A program made the translations under genes and the position numbers. Below the pieces are notes generated by a model. It saw only the letters and a program-made list of their open reading frames with translations. It did no database searches and was not told the DNA's origin. Shown piece by piece: positions 8,390 to 19,108 of a DNA stretch of 64,000 nt (position 1 is its first letter; each line of letters opens with the position of its first letter). This DNA is from Coriobacteriaceae bacterium (GTDB lineage Bacteria; Actinomycetota; Coriobacteriia; Coriobacteriales; Coriobacteriaceae): assembly GCA_025992855.1 (NCBI GenBank), contig DAJPGB010000001.1, forward strand, positions 1,860,001 to 1,924,000, read 5' to 3'.

Positions 8390-8421
8390 GCCGTGGGCAC
8401 GGCTGTCACGGCGCCCACGGC
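8390..8421. terminator. Bidirectional hairpin between convergent genes
   Basis: GCCGTGGGC (8390-8398) pairs with GCCCACGGC (8413-8421), between the HAD gene and the convergent DtxR-type gene. Confidence 0.65.
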
Positions 8422-8428
8422 AGAGGCA

Positions 8429-8785
8429 CTATTCCAGCATCGCCCTCAGCTTCTCAAAGCTCTCCTCGCTCAGGCAATGCTCCATGTGACAGCCCTCTTG
8501 CGATGCAACCTCGGCCGACACGCCCGCATCCTCAAGCAGCTGCACAAAAAAGCAGTGGCGCTCCCACATTTGGCGGGCGACCTCTAGCCCACGCTCCGTC
8601 AGATGAACGTCGCGTTTGCCCATTTCGACATAGCCGTTACTCTCCAACGTCGCCATGGCTTTGGACACGCTCGCCTTGGTCACGCCGAGATACTCTGCAA
8701 CATCAATCGAACGCACGATGCCCTGGCGTTGTGACAGAACGTAGATCGATTCGAGGTAGTCTTCTCCGGATTCACGTAGGGCCAT
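8429..8785 (-). CDS. Short DtxR/MntR-family metalloregulator
   Basis: 118 aa. It has an N-terminal winged helix (ESGEDYLESIYVL, then VAEYLGVTKASVSKAMATLE) and a dimerisation segment with candidate metal ligands His, Cys and Glu (EGCHMEHCLSEE). No SH3-like third domain is present, so it resembles MntR rather than full-length DtxR. It probably senses Mn(II) or Fe(II). The His-rich exporter at 230-1330 is a possible target, but no operator match has been shown. Confidence 0.8.
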   Translation of the reverse strand: MALRESGEDYLESIYVLSQRQGIVRSIDVAEYLGVTKASVSKAMATLESNGYVEMGKRDVHLTERGLEVARQMWERHCFFVQLLEDAGVSAEVASQEGCHMEHCLSEESFEKLRAMLE

Positions 8786-8810
8786 GGGCCGCCTTTCACG
8801 ATGATTGCCA

Positions 8811-8893
8811 GTTAGCCTTTGGATACTTTCTTTGGCTTACTTTACCGCAAAAGTTGCCCATGTCTTACTACATTGACTAAAAAGTTAGCCGTG
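8811..8893 (-). promoter_or_regulatory. DtxR-type gene promoter with repeated TTAGCC elements
   Basis: AGTTAGCC appears twice (near 8810 and 8884) with TTGGCTTAC-like and TTGACTAA elements between. This may be an autoregulatory site. I could not assign -35/-10 boxes with confidence. Confidence 0.3.
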
Positions 8894-9011
8894 TTTCACA
8901 AAACGCGCGTGTGAGGCGCAACACCCCGGCGCGTGGCGCGCGCCCCGCAAGGAGTGTCCCCCGCTGCCGGCCGAAAAGGAACGTCCCCAAGTGCCGGGTG
9001 CCGGCCCGTAA

Positions 9012-9782
9012 CTAGATCAGGCCGAAGTGCTTGGCGGCGTTGTAGATGCCGTCGTCGTCTACGGCGGTCGTAACGTAGGTCGCTGCGGCCTTCACCGTAT
9101 CCTGCGCGTTGCCCATGGCAACACTTGTGCCCACGGCCGAGAACATCGACAGGTCGTTCTCGCCGTCGCCAAAGGCAATCGCCTCGCTCGCGTCGATATC
9201 CAGCCGCTCCAGCGTCGCCGCCACGCCCAGGTCCTTGCCGCCTTTAGCGGGAATAATGTCGCAGAACAAATCGCACCAGCGCGTGGTAAGCGAATGCGCC
9301 ACCGCGTCGGTCACGATATGCTCGTCGGCCGGGTCCACAAAGGCGCAGAACTGGTAAACCGGCGCATCGAAGGCGTGCTCAAACGGCTCCTCGTGGTAGA
9401 CGATTCCCGCGTTGCTACCGGCCGTCACCACACGCTCGGACAGGCGGTTCACAAACGAGTTCTCGCCCTGCATGCACAGCGAGTCGTAGCGCCCCTGCGC
9501 CACCTGGTCCACAATCACCGCGACGTCGTCCGGATCGATCGGGCAGCTGCGGTAGACGCCCTCAGCATCAAAACAGTGCTGGCCCGAAAGCGTAATGTAT
9601 GCATCCCAACCAAGGTCGAACAGCCAATCCGGCATCTGATAGGTCGGGCGACCCGTGGCGATCACGCACGCAATCCCCTGCTCGCGAAAGCTGTCGAGCA
9701 CCTGCTGAGCCGACGCCGGAATCCGGTGGGTCTTAAAGCTCAGCAGCGTGCCGTCGATATCGAAAAACGCAGCTTTGATCAT
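9012..9782 (-). CDS. Cof-type HAD-IIB phosphatase
   Basis: 256 aa. Motif I FFDIDGTLLS is at residues 6-15, motif II is VIATGRP and motif IV is AIAFGDGENDLSMF, with the HAD-IIB cap between. It is likely a cytoplasmic sugar-phosphate or nucleotide phosphatase of unknown substrate. The ATG lies 6 bp downstream of the ABC-F gene, suggesting co-transcription. Confidence 0.85.
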   Translation of the reverse strand: MIKAAFFDIDGTLLSFKTHRIPASAQQVLDSFREQGIACVIATGRPTYQMPDWLFDLGWDAYITLSGQHCFDAEGVYRSCPIDPDDVAVIVDQVAQGRYDSLCMQGENSFVNRLSERVVTAGSNAGIVYHEEPFEHAFDAPVYQFCAFVDPADEHIVTDAVAHSLTTRWCDLFCDIIPAKGGKDLGVAATLERLDIDASEAIAFGDGENDLSMFSAVGTSVAMGNAQDTVKAAATYVTTAVDDDGIYNAAKHFGLI

Positions 9783-9788
9783 CCTGGT

Positions 9789-11648
9789 CTACTCCTCGCC
9801 CTCGAGCTTTTCGCTCGCCTCGAGCCACGCCATCTCCAGCTCGTCCATGGCGGCGTGGGCCTCGTCGATCTTTGCCTGCTGCACGCCCAGCGCCGTGTAG
9901 TTGGTGGGATCGACCTGGGCCATGGCGGCCTCGGCCTCCTCCACGCGAGCGCGCTGCGTCTCCATCTTGCGCTCGAGCGAGCTCACCTCGCGGCGGAGCT
10001 TCTGGCGTTCGGCGTTGGAAAGGCCATTGGGCTGCCCGCTCGTCTTAGGCTTTTCGGCCGCAACCGCTGCGGCACCGGTGTCGAACGTGCCGGTCTTGGC
10101 ACTCGGCGAGCCCACGGGCTCGCCCTCGGCGGTGGCGTTGCACAGGCGCAGGTACTGATCGACGCCGCCGGGCATATGCGTCAGGTGGCCGTCAAGCAGT
10201 GCCCACTGTTGGTCGGTCACGCGCTCCATGAGGAAACGGTCGTGCGTCACCAGGATCAGCGTGCCGGGCCAGCCGTCGAGCAGATCCTCGACAATCGCGA
10301 GCATATCGGTATCCAGGTCGTTACCGGGCTCGTCCAGGATGAGCACGTTGGGCTCGTCCAGGATCGTCAGCAACAGCGACAGGCGACGGCGCTGGCCGCC
10401 CGAAAGATCGCCGATGCGACTCCAGAGCTGCTGGGTCGTAAAGCCCAGGCGCTCGCAGAGCTTCTCGGGAGAGGTCTCCTTGCCGTCGATGACGTAATAC
10501 TTCTTATAGTTGCCGAGCACCTCGCGGATCGTGTCGCCCATGTAGGGCTCGAGCTCCTCGAGCTGCTGCGACAGCACGCCAAAGCGCACCGTCTGGCCGA
10601 TCTTCACGCGGCCGCGCAGGGGCGCGATCTTGCCCTGGATCACGTCGAGCAGCGTCGACTTGCCGGCGCCGTTCTCGCCCAAAAGACCATAGCGGTCGCC
10701 CGCGCCGATAAGCCAGGTCACGTCGGAGAGCACCTGCTTGGGCGCGCCGTCGGAATCCGCATAGCCGGCATCAACGTCGATCACGTCGATGACCTGCTTG
10801 CCTAGGCGGCTCACGGCGAGGCGCTTGAGCTCCAGCTCGTCACGCACGGGCGGTACGTCGGCGATCAGCTCGCGAGCAGCCTCAACGCGAAACTTGGGCT
10901 TGGTGGAACGCGCCTGGGCGCCGCGGCTTAGCCACGCGAGCTCCTTGCGCGCCATGTTGCGACGGCGCTCCTCGGTAACGGCGGCCATGCGGTCGCGCTC
11001 CACGCGCTGCAGGATATATGCCGAGTAGCCGCCCTCGAAGGGATCTACCTGGCCGTCGTGGACCTCCCACATGCTGGTGCAGACCTCGTCCAAGAACCAG
11101 CGGTCGTGCGTGACCACGAGCATGGCGCCCTGGCCGCGCTGCCAGCGGGCCTTTAAGTGACGCGCAAGCCAGTTGATGGTGCGCATGTCCAGGTGGTTGG
11201 TGGGCTCGTCGAGCATGAGCACATCGTAGTCGCCAATCAGCAGGCGCGCGAGGTCCACGCGACGGCGCTGACCGCCCGAGAGCTCGCCCACCATGCCCTC
11301 CCAGGGCACATCGCTAATAAGACCGGCCAGAATCTGGCGCGTACGCGGGCTCGACGCCCACTCGTACTCAGGCGTGTCGCCCACAACGGCATGATGCACG
11401 GTATCGGTGTCGACAAGCTGGTCCTTTTGGCCGAGCAATCCGATCGTCGTGCCGCGGCGGTGCGTCACGCGGCCGTCGTCGGGTTCCAGCGTGCCGGCGA
11501 GTACACTCAGCAGCGTCGACTTGCCGTCGCCGTTTTTACCGACGATACCAATGCGGTCGCCCTCGCCCACGCCGAGCGTCACGCTATCGAAAATATGCTT
11601 GGTGGGAAACTCTAGGCTGATGGAATCGCATCCCAAAAGAATCGCCAT
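9789..11648 (-). CDS. uup: ABC-F ATPase, Uup-like
   Basis: 619 aa, two fused ABC domains without membrane segments. First domain: GKNGDGKST, LSGGQRRRVDLARLL, MLDEPTNHLD. Second: GENGAGKST, LSGGQRRRLSLLL, LDEPGNDLDTDML. The last 80 residues are a charged coiled coil after a linker rich in Gly/Ala, as in Uup. ABC-F proteins act on ribosomes, and Uup is also linked to DNA integrity. The start was placed at the ATG behind GAAGGAGCAGGGC rather than 38 codons upstream. Confidence 0.85.
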   Translation of the reverse strand: MAILLGCDSISLEFPTKHIFDSVTLGVGEGDRIGIVGKNGDGKSTLLSVLAGTLEPDDGRVTHRRGTTIGLLGQKDQLVDTDTVHHAVVGDTPEYEWASSPRTRQILAGLISDVPWEGMVGELSGGQRRRVDLARLLIGDYDVLMLDEPTNHLDMRTINWLARHLKARWQRGQGAMLVVTHDRWFLDEVCTSMWEVHDGQVDPFEGGYSAYILQRVERDRMAAVTEERRRNMARKELAWLSRGAQARSTKPKFRVEAARELIADVPPVRDELELKRLAVSRLGKQVIDVIDVDAGYADSDGAPKQVLSDVTWLIGAGDRYGLLGENGAGKSTLLDVIQGKIAPLRGRVKIGQTVRFGVLSQQLEELEPYMGDTIREVLGNYKKYYVIDGKETSPEKLCERLGFTTQQLWSRIGDLSGGQRRRLSLLLTILDEPNVLILDEPGNDLDTDMLAIVEDLLDGWPGTLILVTHDRFLMERVTDQQWALLDGHLTHMPGGVDQYLRLCNATAEGEPVGSPSAKTGTFDTGAAAVAAEKPKTSGQPNGLSNAERQKLRREVSSLERKMETQRARVEEAEAAMAQVDPTNYTALGVQQAKIDEAHAAMDELEMAWLEASEKLEGEE

Positions 11649-11718
11649 ATGCCCTGCTCCTTCGTAGAAATTCAACGTTGTCCATGATAGCAGCGAAAAG
11701 GCGGGCCGCACACGACAC

Positions 11719-11755
11719 AAAAAGGCGGGCCATCTCCCAAAAGAGATGACCCGCC
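11719..11755 (-). terminator. Intrinsic terminator of the pst operon
   Basis: On the minus strand an AGGCGGG...CCCGCCT stem extended by ATCTC pairing (one mismatch) is followed by TTTTT. It lies about 60 bp beyond the pstB stop codon. Confidence 0.85.
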
Positions 11756-11811
11756 TCTCCAATCAGTCCCGTGGCAACCGTGGCCGCCGCGGGCCTCAAG
11801 CATGTCCCGGA

Positions 11812-12680
<869 letters not shown>

Positions 12681-12684
<4 letters not shown>

Positions 12685-13607
12685 TCGGCCGTCATCTTCC
12701 TTGCCAGTTGCTTGCCCACAATGCGGGCGATTACGTTAAACAGCAGCACGCAAATCATCAGCAGTGCAGCGGTGCCCCAGACGATCTGCTGGGCCTCGGG
12801 GCTGCCCTCGCCATAGATCTTGTAGATATGCACGGCAAGCGACTCGCCGGGGCGGAACACGTTCCAGGCGCAGGTAGGGCTCGACAGGTTAAAGCTCAAG
12901 AAGTTCAGGCGAACCGGCGAGCTCATGCCCGAGGTAAAGAGCAGCGCCGCGGCCTCGCCAAAGACGCGGCCGGCCGAAAGCACGATGCCGGTCACGATAG
13001 CGGGCATGGCCTCGGGGATCAGGATGTGCAGCGTGGCCTCCCAGCGGGTGAGGCCCATAGCCAGACACGCATCGCGCTGGGCCTGTGGCACGTCCTCGAG
13101 CGCCTGTTGGATCACGCGCACCAGGATGGGGATGTTGAACATGGTGAGCGCGACAGCGCCGGAGATGATGGAGTACTTCCAGCCCAGCTGCACCGAGAAC
13201 ACCAGAAAACCGAACATGCCGACGACGATGGAAGGCAGCGAGGACAACGTCTCGATGGCGGTGGAGGCGATGTCGCGGATGGGTCCGTCCGGCGCGTACT
13301 CAACCAAAAAGACCGCTCCGCCCAGGCTGATGGGCACCGAGATGATCAGGGTGATCAGCAGCAGGTAGAACGAGTCGAACAGCTGGTAGAGCACGCCGCC
13401 CTGCGTTCCGTTGGCGCGCGACGGCTCCGTGAGAAAGCCCGGCTGGAACAGCGTCGAGATGCCCTCGAACAGGATATAGGCCACCATGGAGACGACGATG
13501 AGCATGACGATGGCGACGATCGCCGTCAACACGCCCGTGGCGATGCGGTCCTGCTTTTGGACACGCCCGAGTCTCGCCTCGTCGATGTGGATGCGCGTGC
13601 TAGCCAC
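12681..13607 (-). CDS. pstA: Phosphate ABC transporter permease PstA
   Basis: 308 aa with six predicted membrane segments and the permease loop RWEATLHILIPEAMPAI. A GTG start at 13605-13607 is chosen because AAGGGGG lies just upstream and the codon overlaps the pstC stop; a TTG eight codons earlier is the alternative. It forms the membrane channel with PstC. CDS order is pstS-pstC-pstA-pstB. Confidence 0.92.
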
Positions 13608-14508
13608 GAGCCTTCGCCCCCTTGCGGCCAATGAGATGGATAATCAGGATGAAGATGAGGCTCATGCCCATCAGCAGCAGACCGAGTGCCCACAGAACGT
13701 CGTCCTGGGCCGTGCCCTCGGCATAGACCGCCATGGACGTGGTGAGCGTGGTCGTGATGGTCGAAGCCGGCGACAACAGCGACGTCGGCATGGCCTCGAT
13801 ACCGCCGATGACCATGCGCACGGCGAGCGTCTCGCCAAAGGCGCGCGTCATGCCCAGGATGACCGCGGTCATGAGCGACGGCATGGCGGACTTGAGCACC
13901 ACGTGCCAGATGGTCTGCCAGCGGGTGTAGCCCAGCGCGAGCGAACCCTGACGGTAGCTGTCGGGCACGGCGCGCAGGCCATCAACCGAAAGCGTGGTCA
14001 TAGTCGGCAGGATCATGACGGCCAGCACGATGGCGCCGGGAAGGATGCCCAGGCCCGTGCTCACGTGGAAAACGCTCTTCATGAGGCCGACGACTACGTG
14101 AAAGCCGATCAGGCCAAAGACGACCGAGGGAATGCCGGTCAAAAGCTCAATAAGCGGCTGAAAGACCTTGGAGCCAAACTTAGGCTGGATCTCGATCGCA
14201 AAGATGGCAGAGCCGATGGCAATGGGCAGCGCGATGAGCGTGGAGAGCACCATGACCGCAAACGAGGTGACGATCAGGGGCAGGGCGCCGGTATAGGGCA
14301 GACCGTTTTCGGCCGTGTTGGCCAGGTCCCACTTGGTACCGGTGAAAAACTCGACGACCGAGACGCCGTCCTTTACGAAAGCCGAGAGGCCCTTTTGGGC
14401 GACCATGAAGATGAGCGCGGCAACAACAAGCGTCACGAGCGCTACGCACGCGCCCGTGACGCCCAGGCCCACGTTCTCAAGGTCGCGCTTTGGCAGCTGT
14501 TTTGCCAT
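13600..14508 (-). CDS. pstC: Phosphate ABC transporter permease PstC
   Basis: 302 aa, six TM segments, with the conserved loop GYTRWQTIWHVVLKSAMPSL that contacts the ATPase. It starts 25 bp after pstS behind GGAAAGG. Together with PstA it imports inorganic phosphate delivered by PstS. Confidence 0.93.
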   Translation of the reverse strand: MAKQLPKRDLENVGLGVTGACVALVTLVVAALIFMVAQKGLSAFVKDGVSVVEFFTGTKWDLANTAENGLPYTGALPLIVTSFAVMVLSTLIALPIAIGSAIFAIEIQPKFGSKVFQPLIELLTGIPSVVFGLIGFHVVVGLMKSVFHVSTGLGILPGAIVLAVMILPTMTTLSVDGLRAVPDSYRQGSLALGYTRWQTIWHVVLKSAMPSLMTAVILGMTRAFGETLAVRMVIGGIEAMPTSLLSPASTITTTLTTSMAVYAEGTAQDDVLWALGLLLMGMSLIFILIIHLIGRKGAKARG

Positions 14509-14533
14509 TGCAAACCTTTCCGGGGGCGATTAC

Positions 14534-15475
14534 TTATTTAGCGGAAACCTTGCCGCTGGCGTCCTTGACGACCTTCATGGCAGAGACGGGGATGAAGCCC
14601 TGCTCTTCGACGAGCTTGCCCTGGACGTCGTCGGAAAGCATAAAGTCCAGGAAGGCCTTGGTGGCCTCGTCGGCATCCTTGGAGCAGTACATGTGCTCGG
14701 TCGCCCAAATCTTGAAGGAGTCGTCGGTGACGTTCTTGCTCTTGGGCTCGACGCCCTCGACCTTGACGGCGTTGAACTTGGAGTCATCGAAGTGCGAGAA
14801 GTCGAGGTAGGAGATGGCATTGTCAGTGCTGGCGATCTGAGTCTGGACGTCGCCGGACTTGTCGAGCTCGGCGTCGCCCTTAAAGTCGACGGCCTCGTCG
14901 CCAAAGACGACGGCCTCGAAGGTGGCGCGGGTGCCGGAGCCGGCCTTGCGGTTGAGGACGACGATGGTGGCGTCGTCGCCGCCGACCTCCTTCCAGTTGG
15001 TGATCTGGCCGGAGAAGATGCCCTTGAGCTGCTCGAGGGACAGGTCGTCGACCTTGACGTTCTTGGAGACGACGGGGCCCATGCCCACGACGGCGACCTC
15101 GTGGTCAACGAGGTTCTTGACCTGGTCGGCCTCGAGCTTGGTCTCGGCAAAGACGTCGGAGTTACCGATGGTGACGGTGCCGGCGGCGACGGCGGTCAGG
15201 CCCTTGCCCGAACCGTTACCCGAACCGGAAACGGAGACGTCCGGGTTGGCATCCATGAACTTCTCGGCAGCAGCCTCGACGAGAGCCTGGAACGAAGAGG
15301 CGCCGTCGTAGGTCACCTCGCCGGAGACGGACTCGGCAGCAGCGGCGGCGCTACCCTTGTCGGCGGCATCGGAAGCGTTGGAACCACCGCAGCCAACGAG
15401 ACCGAGACCGACGATGCTGGCAAGACCACCAGCGAGGCCGAGGAACTGACGACGAGAATAAGCCTGATCGAGCAT
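14534..15475 (-). CDS. pstS: Phosphate-binding lipoprotein PstS
   Basis: 313 aa. The N-terminus carries a twin-arginine motif (SRRQFLGLAGG) and a lipobox (GLVGCGGS), so it is probably a Tat-exported lipoprotein anchored outside the membrane. The mature part has the PstS phosphate-binding pattern (GASSFQALVEAA, GSGNGSGKGLTAV, RKAGSGTRATFE). The start used is the ATG behind GAAAGGAAGATC; eleven upstream codons lack a ribosome site. First gene of pstSCAB. Confidence 0.93.
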   Translation of the reverse strand: MLDQAYSRRQFLGLAGGLASIVGLGLVGCGGSNASDAADKGSAAAAAESVSGEVTYDGASSFQALVEAAAEKFMDANPDVSVSGSGNGSGKGLTAVAAGTVTIGNSDVFAETKLEADQVKNLVDHEVAVVGMGPVVSKNVKVDDLSLEQLKGIFSGQITNWKEVGGDDATIVVLNRKAGSGTRATFEAVVFGDEAVDFKGDAELDKSGDVQTQIASTDNAISYLDFSHFDDSKFNAVKVEGVEPKSKNVTDDSFKIWATEHMYCSKDADEATKAFLDFMLSDDVQGKLVEEQGFIPVSAMKVVKDASGKVSAK

Positions 15476-15616
15476 GATCTTCCTTTCATACATGCGACTC
15501 GCGGGCACCCTGCCCGCTTTGCTGTTTGGAAAGATACGACCTCGATCAGGCGACAGCCGCGCCAGCTGCGGTTTCTTACGGGCATCTGATAGACCCTTAC
15601 CGCAAGCGCTGCCCAG

Positions 15617-15636
15617 CCTTTACAAACGAATAACAA
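15617..15636 (-). promoter_or_regulatory. Possible PHO-box-like direct repeat
   Basis: On the minus strand TTGTTA and TTGTAA begin 11 bp apart, about 150 bp before pstS. An 11-bp spacing is typical of PhoB/PhoP repeats, but the match is short. Confidence 0.3.
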
Positions 15637-15677
15637 TCCCGGCATTTAGCGTGGCGCGCCTTTTACACCGATAAAAA

Positions 15678-15746
15678 AAGTTGCGGTGAAATAGTTCCTG
15701 TTTGGCTGTCAGGCAGCCGATTCTAGGAACTATTCCACCGCAACTT
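15678..15746 (-). terminator. Repeat-family hairpin, copy 1 (pepV terminator)
   Basis: A 22-bp stem (15678-15699 with 15725-15746, one mismatch) encloses a second hairpin GGCTG...CAGCC. On the minus strand it is followed by TTTTTTTA, as expected of a terminator for the dipeptidase gene. Related hairpins occur at 18955-19017 and 22523-22585. Confidence 0.8.
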
Positions 15747-15768
15747 AGATTGGCAAAACGCCGTAACC

Positions 15769-17205
15769 CTAAAGCTCCAACTCGTTGAGCTTTAAGATTG
15801 CCACGATATAGATCTTGAGCGCCTGCTTGAGCTGGACTTCGTTGGCACACTCGTTGGGGCCGTGCATCTGGCCGCCCCACGCGGGCAGCTCAAGGCCGGT
15901 CTCCTCGGGGCCAAACGACACGGCGCGGGCAAAGTTGCGCGCGTACGTGCCGCCGCCCATGGCGAAGGGCTCGGCATGCTTGTCCGTAAACTCGTTATAG
16001 GTATCGATGAGCGCCTTCACGGCCGGATCGTCGGCCGAAACCGAGAACGGCACCTTGGCGCGACCCACGCGATACGTCACGCCAAAGCGGCCCACGAGCG
16101 GCTCGAGCTGCTCGCACATGGTATCGGCACTCGTGCTATCGGGAAAACGCACGTCGATGACCTGCTCAATGTGGCCATCTGCCACGCGGATGACGCCGGG
16201 GTTGCACGTGAGCGGGCCAAACGCCGCACTCGTCGCATCAATCCCCAGGCCGCGGCCATAGGCATCCGCGTGCACAAAGGCCAGGAACTTGACGAACTCG
16301 TGCTCGGCAGGCGTCAGTAGGCGCTCGCCGCGGGCGCCAAACGCGTCCTCGGCCTCGCGCAGATACGTCACGATCAGGCCGACGGCATTGATCGTGCCCT
16401 CGGGCATCGAGGCATGGCCACCGATGCCGTGAGCGAAAATCTGCGCATGACCGTTGTCGAGCGCCGTAATCTCCAGAAGGTCGGCGTTCTCGACCGGCGC
16501 CGGCAGCTCGTCGACGGCAATCGCAAGCTCGCAGATAGACTGCGACGGGATAGCATTGGTCGCCTCGGCACCGCTCCACGACACGATGCGCCCGCCGTCG
16601 ATCCTGGGGCTCACGAACGTTGCCTCAAACTGGCCCTTCTCGGCATTGCAAACCGGGAACTCGGCATCGGGCGTAAACAAAAAGTCGGGATCTGCGTAGT
16701 TCTCCAGATAATGGTGAACGTCGGACATGCCCACTTCCTCATCGCAGCCCAGCAGCGCGCGGAAGGTATAGCGCGGGGTGATGCCGTGCTTGAGCAGGTA
16801 GGCGCCGGCGTAGAGCGACAGCACGGCCGGGCCCTTGTCGTCGATCACGCCGCGGCCGAGCAGCCAGCCGTCGCGACGCTCCATCACAAACGGATCGGTA
16901 TTCCAACCGGGGCCGGCGGGAACCACGTCCACGTGGCAGATGGTCGCGAGCTGCTTGTCACCGCGGCCCGGGATATCGGCGATGCCCACATAACCCTGAT
17001 CGTCGCTCGTCTGGTAGCCGAGCTTTTGCGCGATGCCGAGCGCGCAGTCGAGCGCGTCACGGACCGGGCGGCCAAACGGCGCGCCGGGCTCCGCATCGGC
17101 GGCAACGGCGACAGACGGATAACTCACCAGCTGCTCGATATCGGCGACGACATCCTCCCAGACCTCGTCGACATACTCGGCGACGCTCTGCTCCACCTGA
17201 TTCAT
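15769..17205 (-). CDS. M20 family dipeptidase, PepV/Sapep type
   Basis: 478 aa. Metal and catalytic residues of M20 peptidases are visible: CHVDVVP, DDKGP, the general-base pair in CDEEVGM, PDAEFP and a C-terminal HGPNE. Length and the large lid domain fit PepV/Sapep rather than short M20 deacylases. It probably cleaves dipeptides in the cytoplasm with two zinc ions. A repeat-family hairpin terminates it. Confidence 0.87.
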   Translation of the reverse strand: MNQVEQSVAEYVDEVWEDVVADIEQLVSYPSVAVAADAEPGAPFGRPVRDALDCALGIAQKLGYQTSDDQGYVGIADIPGRGDKQLATICHVDVVPAGPGWNTDPFVMERRDGWLLGRGVIDDKGPAVLSLYAGAYLLKHGITPRYTFRALLGCDEEVGMSDVHHYLENYADPDFLFTPDAEFPVCNAEKGQFEATFVSPRIDGGRIVSWSGAEATNAIPSQSICELAIAVDELPAPVENADLLEITALDNGHAQIFAHGIGGHASMPEGTINAVGLIVTYLREAEDAFGARGERLLTPAEHEFVKFLAFVHADAYGRGLGIDATSAAFGPLTCNPGVIRVADGHIEQVIDVRFPDSTSADTMCEQLEPLVGRFGVTYRVGRAKVPFSVSADDPAVKALIDTYNEFTDKHAEPFAMGGGTYARNFARAVSFGPEETGLELPAWGGQMHGPNECANEVQLKQALKIYIVAILKLNELEL

Positions 17206-17259
17206 GGACTACCTCCCAACCAATGAGGGGCGAGCGCGCCCGCCCCTCACATCAAACAC

Positions 17260-17922
17260 TTATATTGCGAAAAGTTTAGCAAGCTCGGCCACCGAGTGCA
17301 CCACCGCATCGGCGCCCGCGGCCTCGTGCTCCCCCGGCGCCGCCGCACCCGAATAGATGCCGATGCACGGCACGCCCATCGCGTGCGCGCCCTCCACATC
17401 GTTAAAGCGATCGCCGATCATCACGGCCTCGTCCGCAGTCGCGCCCAGGGCAGCCAGCGCGTCGCGGACCGAATCCGCCTTGGTCTCGCGGCCCTGCGGC
17501 GGATTCATGCCAGCCACGGCTTCGAACTGGCAAAGTCCCAGCTCGCGCACCATATCGATGCACTTCGCCTCCATACGCGACGTCGCGACCGCCATGCGAT
17601 GCCCCTGCGCCGCGAGCCCATCGAGCAGCTCGGGGATTCCGTCGAACACGGGATACTCCTCTGGCCCCAGCTCGTCAAAAAAGGCGCGGTACTCGTCGGC
17701 CACCACGAGCGATTCCTCACGCGTAAAGCCGTAAAAGTCGTGGAAGCTCTTCCACAGAGGAGGCCCGATCATGCGGCGCAGGTCGCCCATCCGCGCTTCC
17801 GAAAACCCGCGCGCAGCCAGCGTCTTGCGTGTCGAGGTCATCACCGCCCGTCCCGTGTCGGCCACCGTGCCGTCAAAATCGAACAGCACGATCGGCCGCT
17901 CACATAGATGTAATGCCGCCAT
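17260..17922 (-). CDS. HAD-IA phosphatase, Gph/PpaX-like
   Basis: About 220 aa. Motif I LFDFDGTVADT, motif II VATSR, then a Lys and motif IV MIGDRFNDVEGA. The helical cap follows motif I, as in phosphoglycolate phosphatase and PpaX. The start at 17922 is preceded by GGGAAGAGGG. Substrate unknown. It lies 54 bp upstream of the dipeptidase gene on the same strand. Confidence 0.8.
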   Translation of the reverse strand: MAALHLCERPIVLFDFDGTVADTGRAVMTSTRKTLAARGFSEARMGDLRRMIGPPLWKSFHDFYGFTREESLVVADEYRAFFDELGPEEYPVFDGIPELLDGLAAQGHRMAVATSRMEAKCIDMVRELGLCQFEAVAGMNPPQGRETKADSVRDALAALGATADEAVMIGDRFNDVEGAHAMGVPCIGIYSGAAAPGEHEAAGADAVVHSVAELAKLFAI

Positions 17923-18078
17923 GGGCATCCCTCTTCCCCAGTTGACGATTTCCACACCGACGCTTCAAACCGTTGACTATTCAACAATTAAAGCTGGCAA
18001 TGTGGAACAACTCCACTATACTTGACGCACTTTGCTCTCAATCGGCGGCGCGCAGGCGCCCCATCGAAAGGTGCAATT

Positions 18079-18939
18079 ATGTCTTTTGCCATCATAACCG
18101 ACTCCACATCGGACATCTCCCCCACCCGCGCCCAAGAGCTCGGCATCTACGTGATTCCGCTGCATGTGATTATCGAAGGCGAGGACCTGCTCGACCAGGT
18201 GCAGATCACCGCCGAGGAGTATGTCGCCCGCATGGCCGGCTCCGAGCAGCTGCCGCACACCTCGCAGCCGAGCGCCGGCGAGTTCAAGGAGCTCTTCGAT
18301 CGTGTGCGCGCCGACGGCCACGACAGCGCCATCTTTATCTCACTATGCAGTGAGTGGTCGGCCTGCTACGCCAACGCGTGCCAGGTGGCCGATACCCACG
18401 AGCTCGACGTACGCTGCATCGATTCGCGCACCGGCTCGGGCGCCGAGGGCCTGCTAGTGGAGTACGCGCTCGCCATGCGCGAGGACGGTCGCAGCCTAGA
18501 CGAGACCGAGGCGCAGATCCGCGCGACGCTGCCCGACGCCCATCTGCTGCTGATTCCGCGCACGCTCGAGAACCTCGTTAAGAACGGCCGCGCCCCCAAA
18601 CTCGCCGGCCAGCTCACGCAGATGCTCAACATTCGCCTGGCCGTTTCGCCAGAGTGGCAGTCGGGCGAGATCAAAGCCATCAAGAAGGGCCGCGGCGCCA
18701 AGCGCATCGTCGCCAACACCATGGCCGATTGCCTCGCGTTTTTGGCCGATCACCCAGGTTCGAGCGTGCGCGTACTCACGACCGGCGCCGCCGAGGAGCA
18801 AGAGCTCGTCAATCAGGCGCTCGCGGGCCAGGACTACGTCGACGCTGGCACCGGCCCCATCGGCTGCACCATCGCCACCCACGTAGGCGTCGACGCCATC
18901 GCCATCAGCTACTGCCCCCGCTACCAACCCACCCACTAG
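18079..18939 (+). CDS. DegV family fatty-acid-binding protein
   Basis: 286 aa. N-terminal IITDSTSDISP, then TSQPSAGEFKELF and ISLCSEWSACYANA, are characteristic of DegV proteins; the Arg/His-containing C-terminal half completes the lipid pocket. Homologues called FakB bind a fatty acid for phosphorylation by FakA. GAAAGG precedes the ATG. A second DegV gene lies at 37911-38801. Confidence 0.87.
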   Translation: MSFAIITDSTSDISPTRAQELGIYVIPLHVIIEGEDLLDQVQITAEEYVARMAGSEQLPHTSQPSAGEFKELFDRVRADGHDSAIFISLCSEWSACYANACQVADTHELDVRCIDSRTGSGAEGLLVEYALAMREDGRSLDETEAQIRATLPDAHLLLIPRTLENLVKNGRAPKLAGQLTQMLNIRLAVSPEWQSGEIKAIKKGRGAKRIVANTMADCLAFLADHPGSSVRVLTTGAAEEQELVNQALAGQDYVDAGTGPIGCTIATHVGVDAIAISYCPRYQPTH

Positions 18940-18954
18940 GAGCACCTTCATCAC

Positions 18955-19017
18955 TTGCGGTGAAATAGGGACTGTTTTTAGCTTATCAGCCGCAAATCAA
19001 TCCCTATTCCACCGCAA
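18955..19017 (+). repeat. Repeat-family hairpin, copy 2
   Basis: TTGCGGTGAAATAGGGA (18955-18971) pairs with 19001-19017 with one mismatch; an AGCTTATCAGC tip lies between. It follows the DegV gene by 15 bp and ends in CTTTATT, so it may terminate that gene. Confidence 0.8.
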
Positions 19018-19108
19018 CTTTATTGCCGCGCGTCACCCACAAACAAGATATTGCTGGCGATCGGCGCGTTCCCAGCTGTTTGGGGAGCTTTGATTGGCCC
19101 CGACGATA

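Noticed and set aside
9027..10805. 592-codon plus-strand ORF opposite the HAD and ABC-F genes
   Set aside because: His/Arg/Val-rich shadow of strong minus-strand genes with intact motifs.
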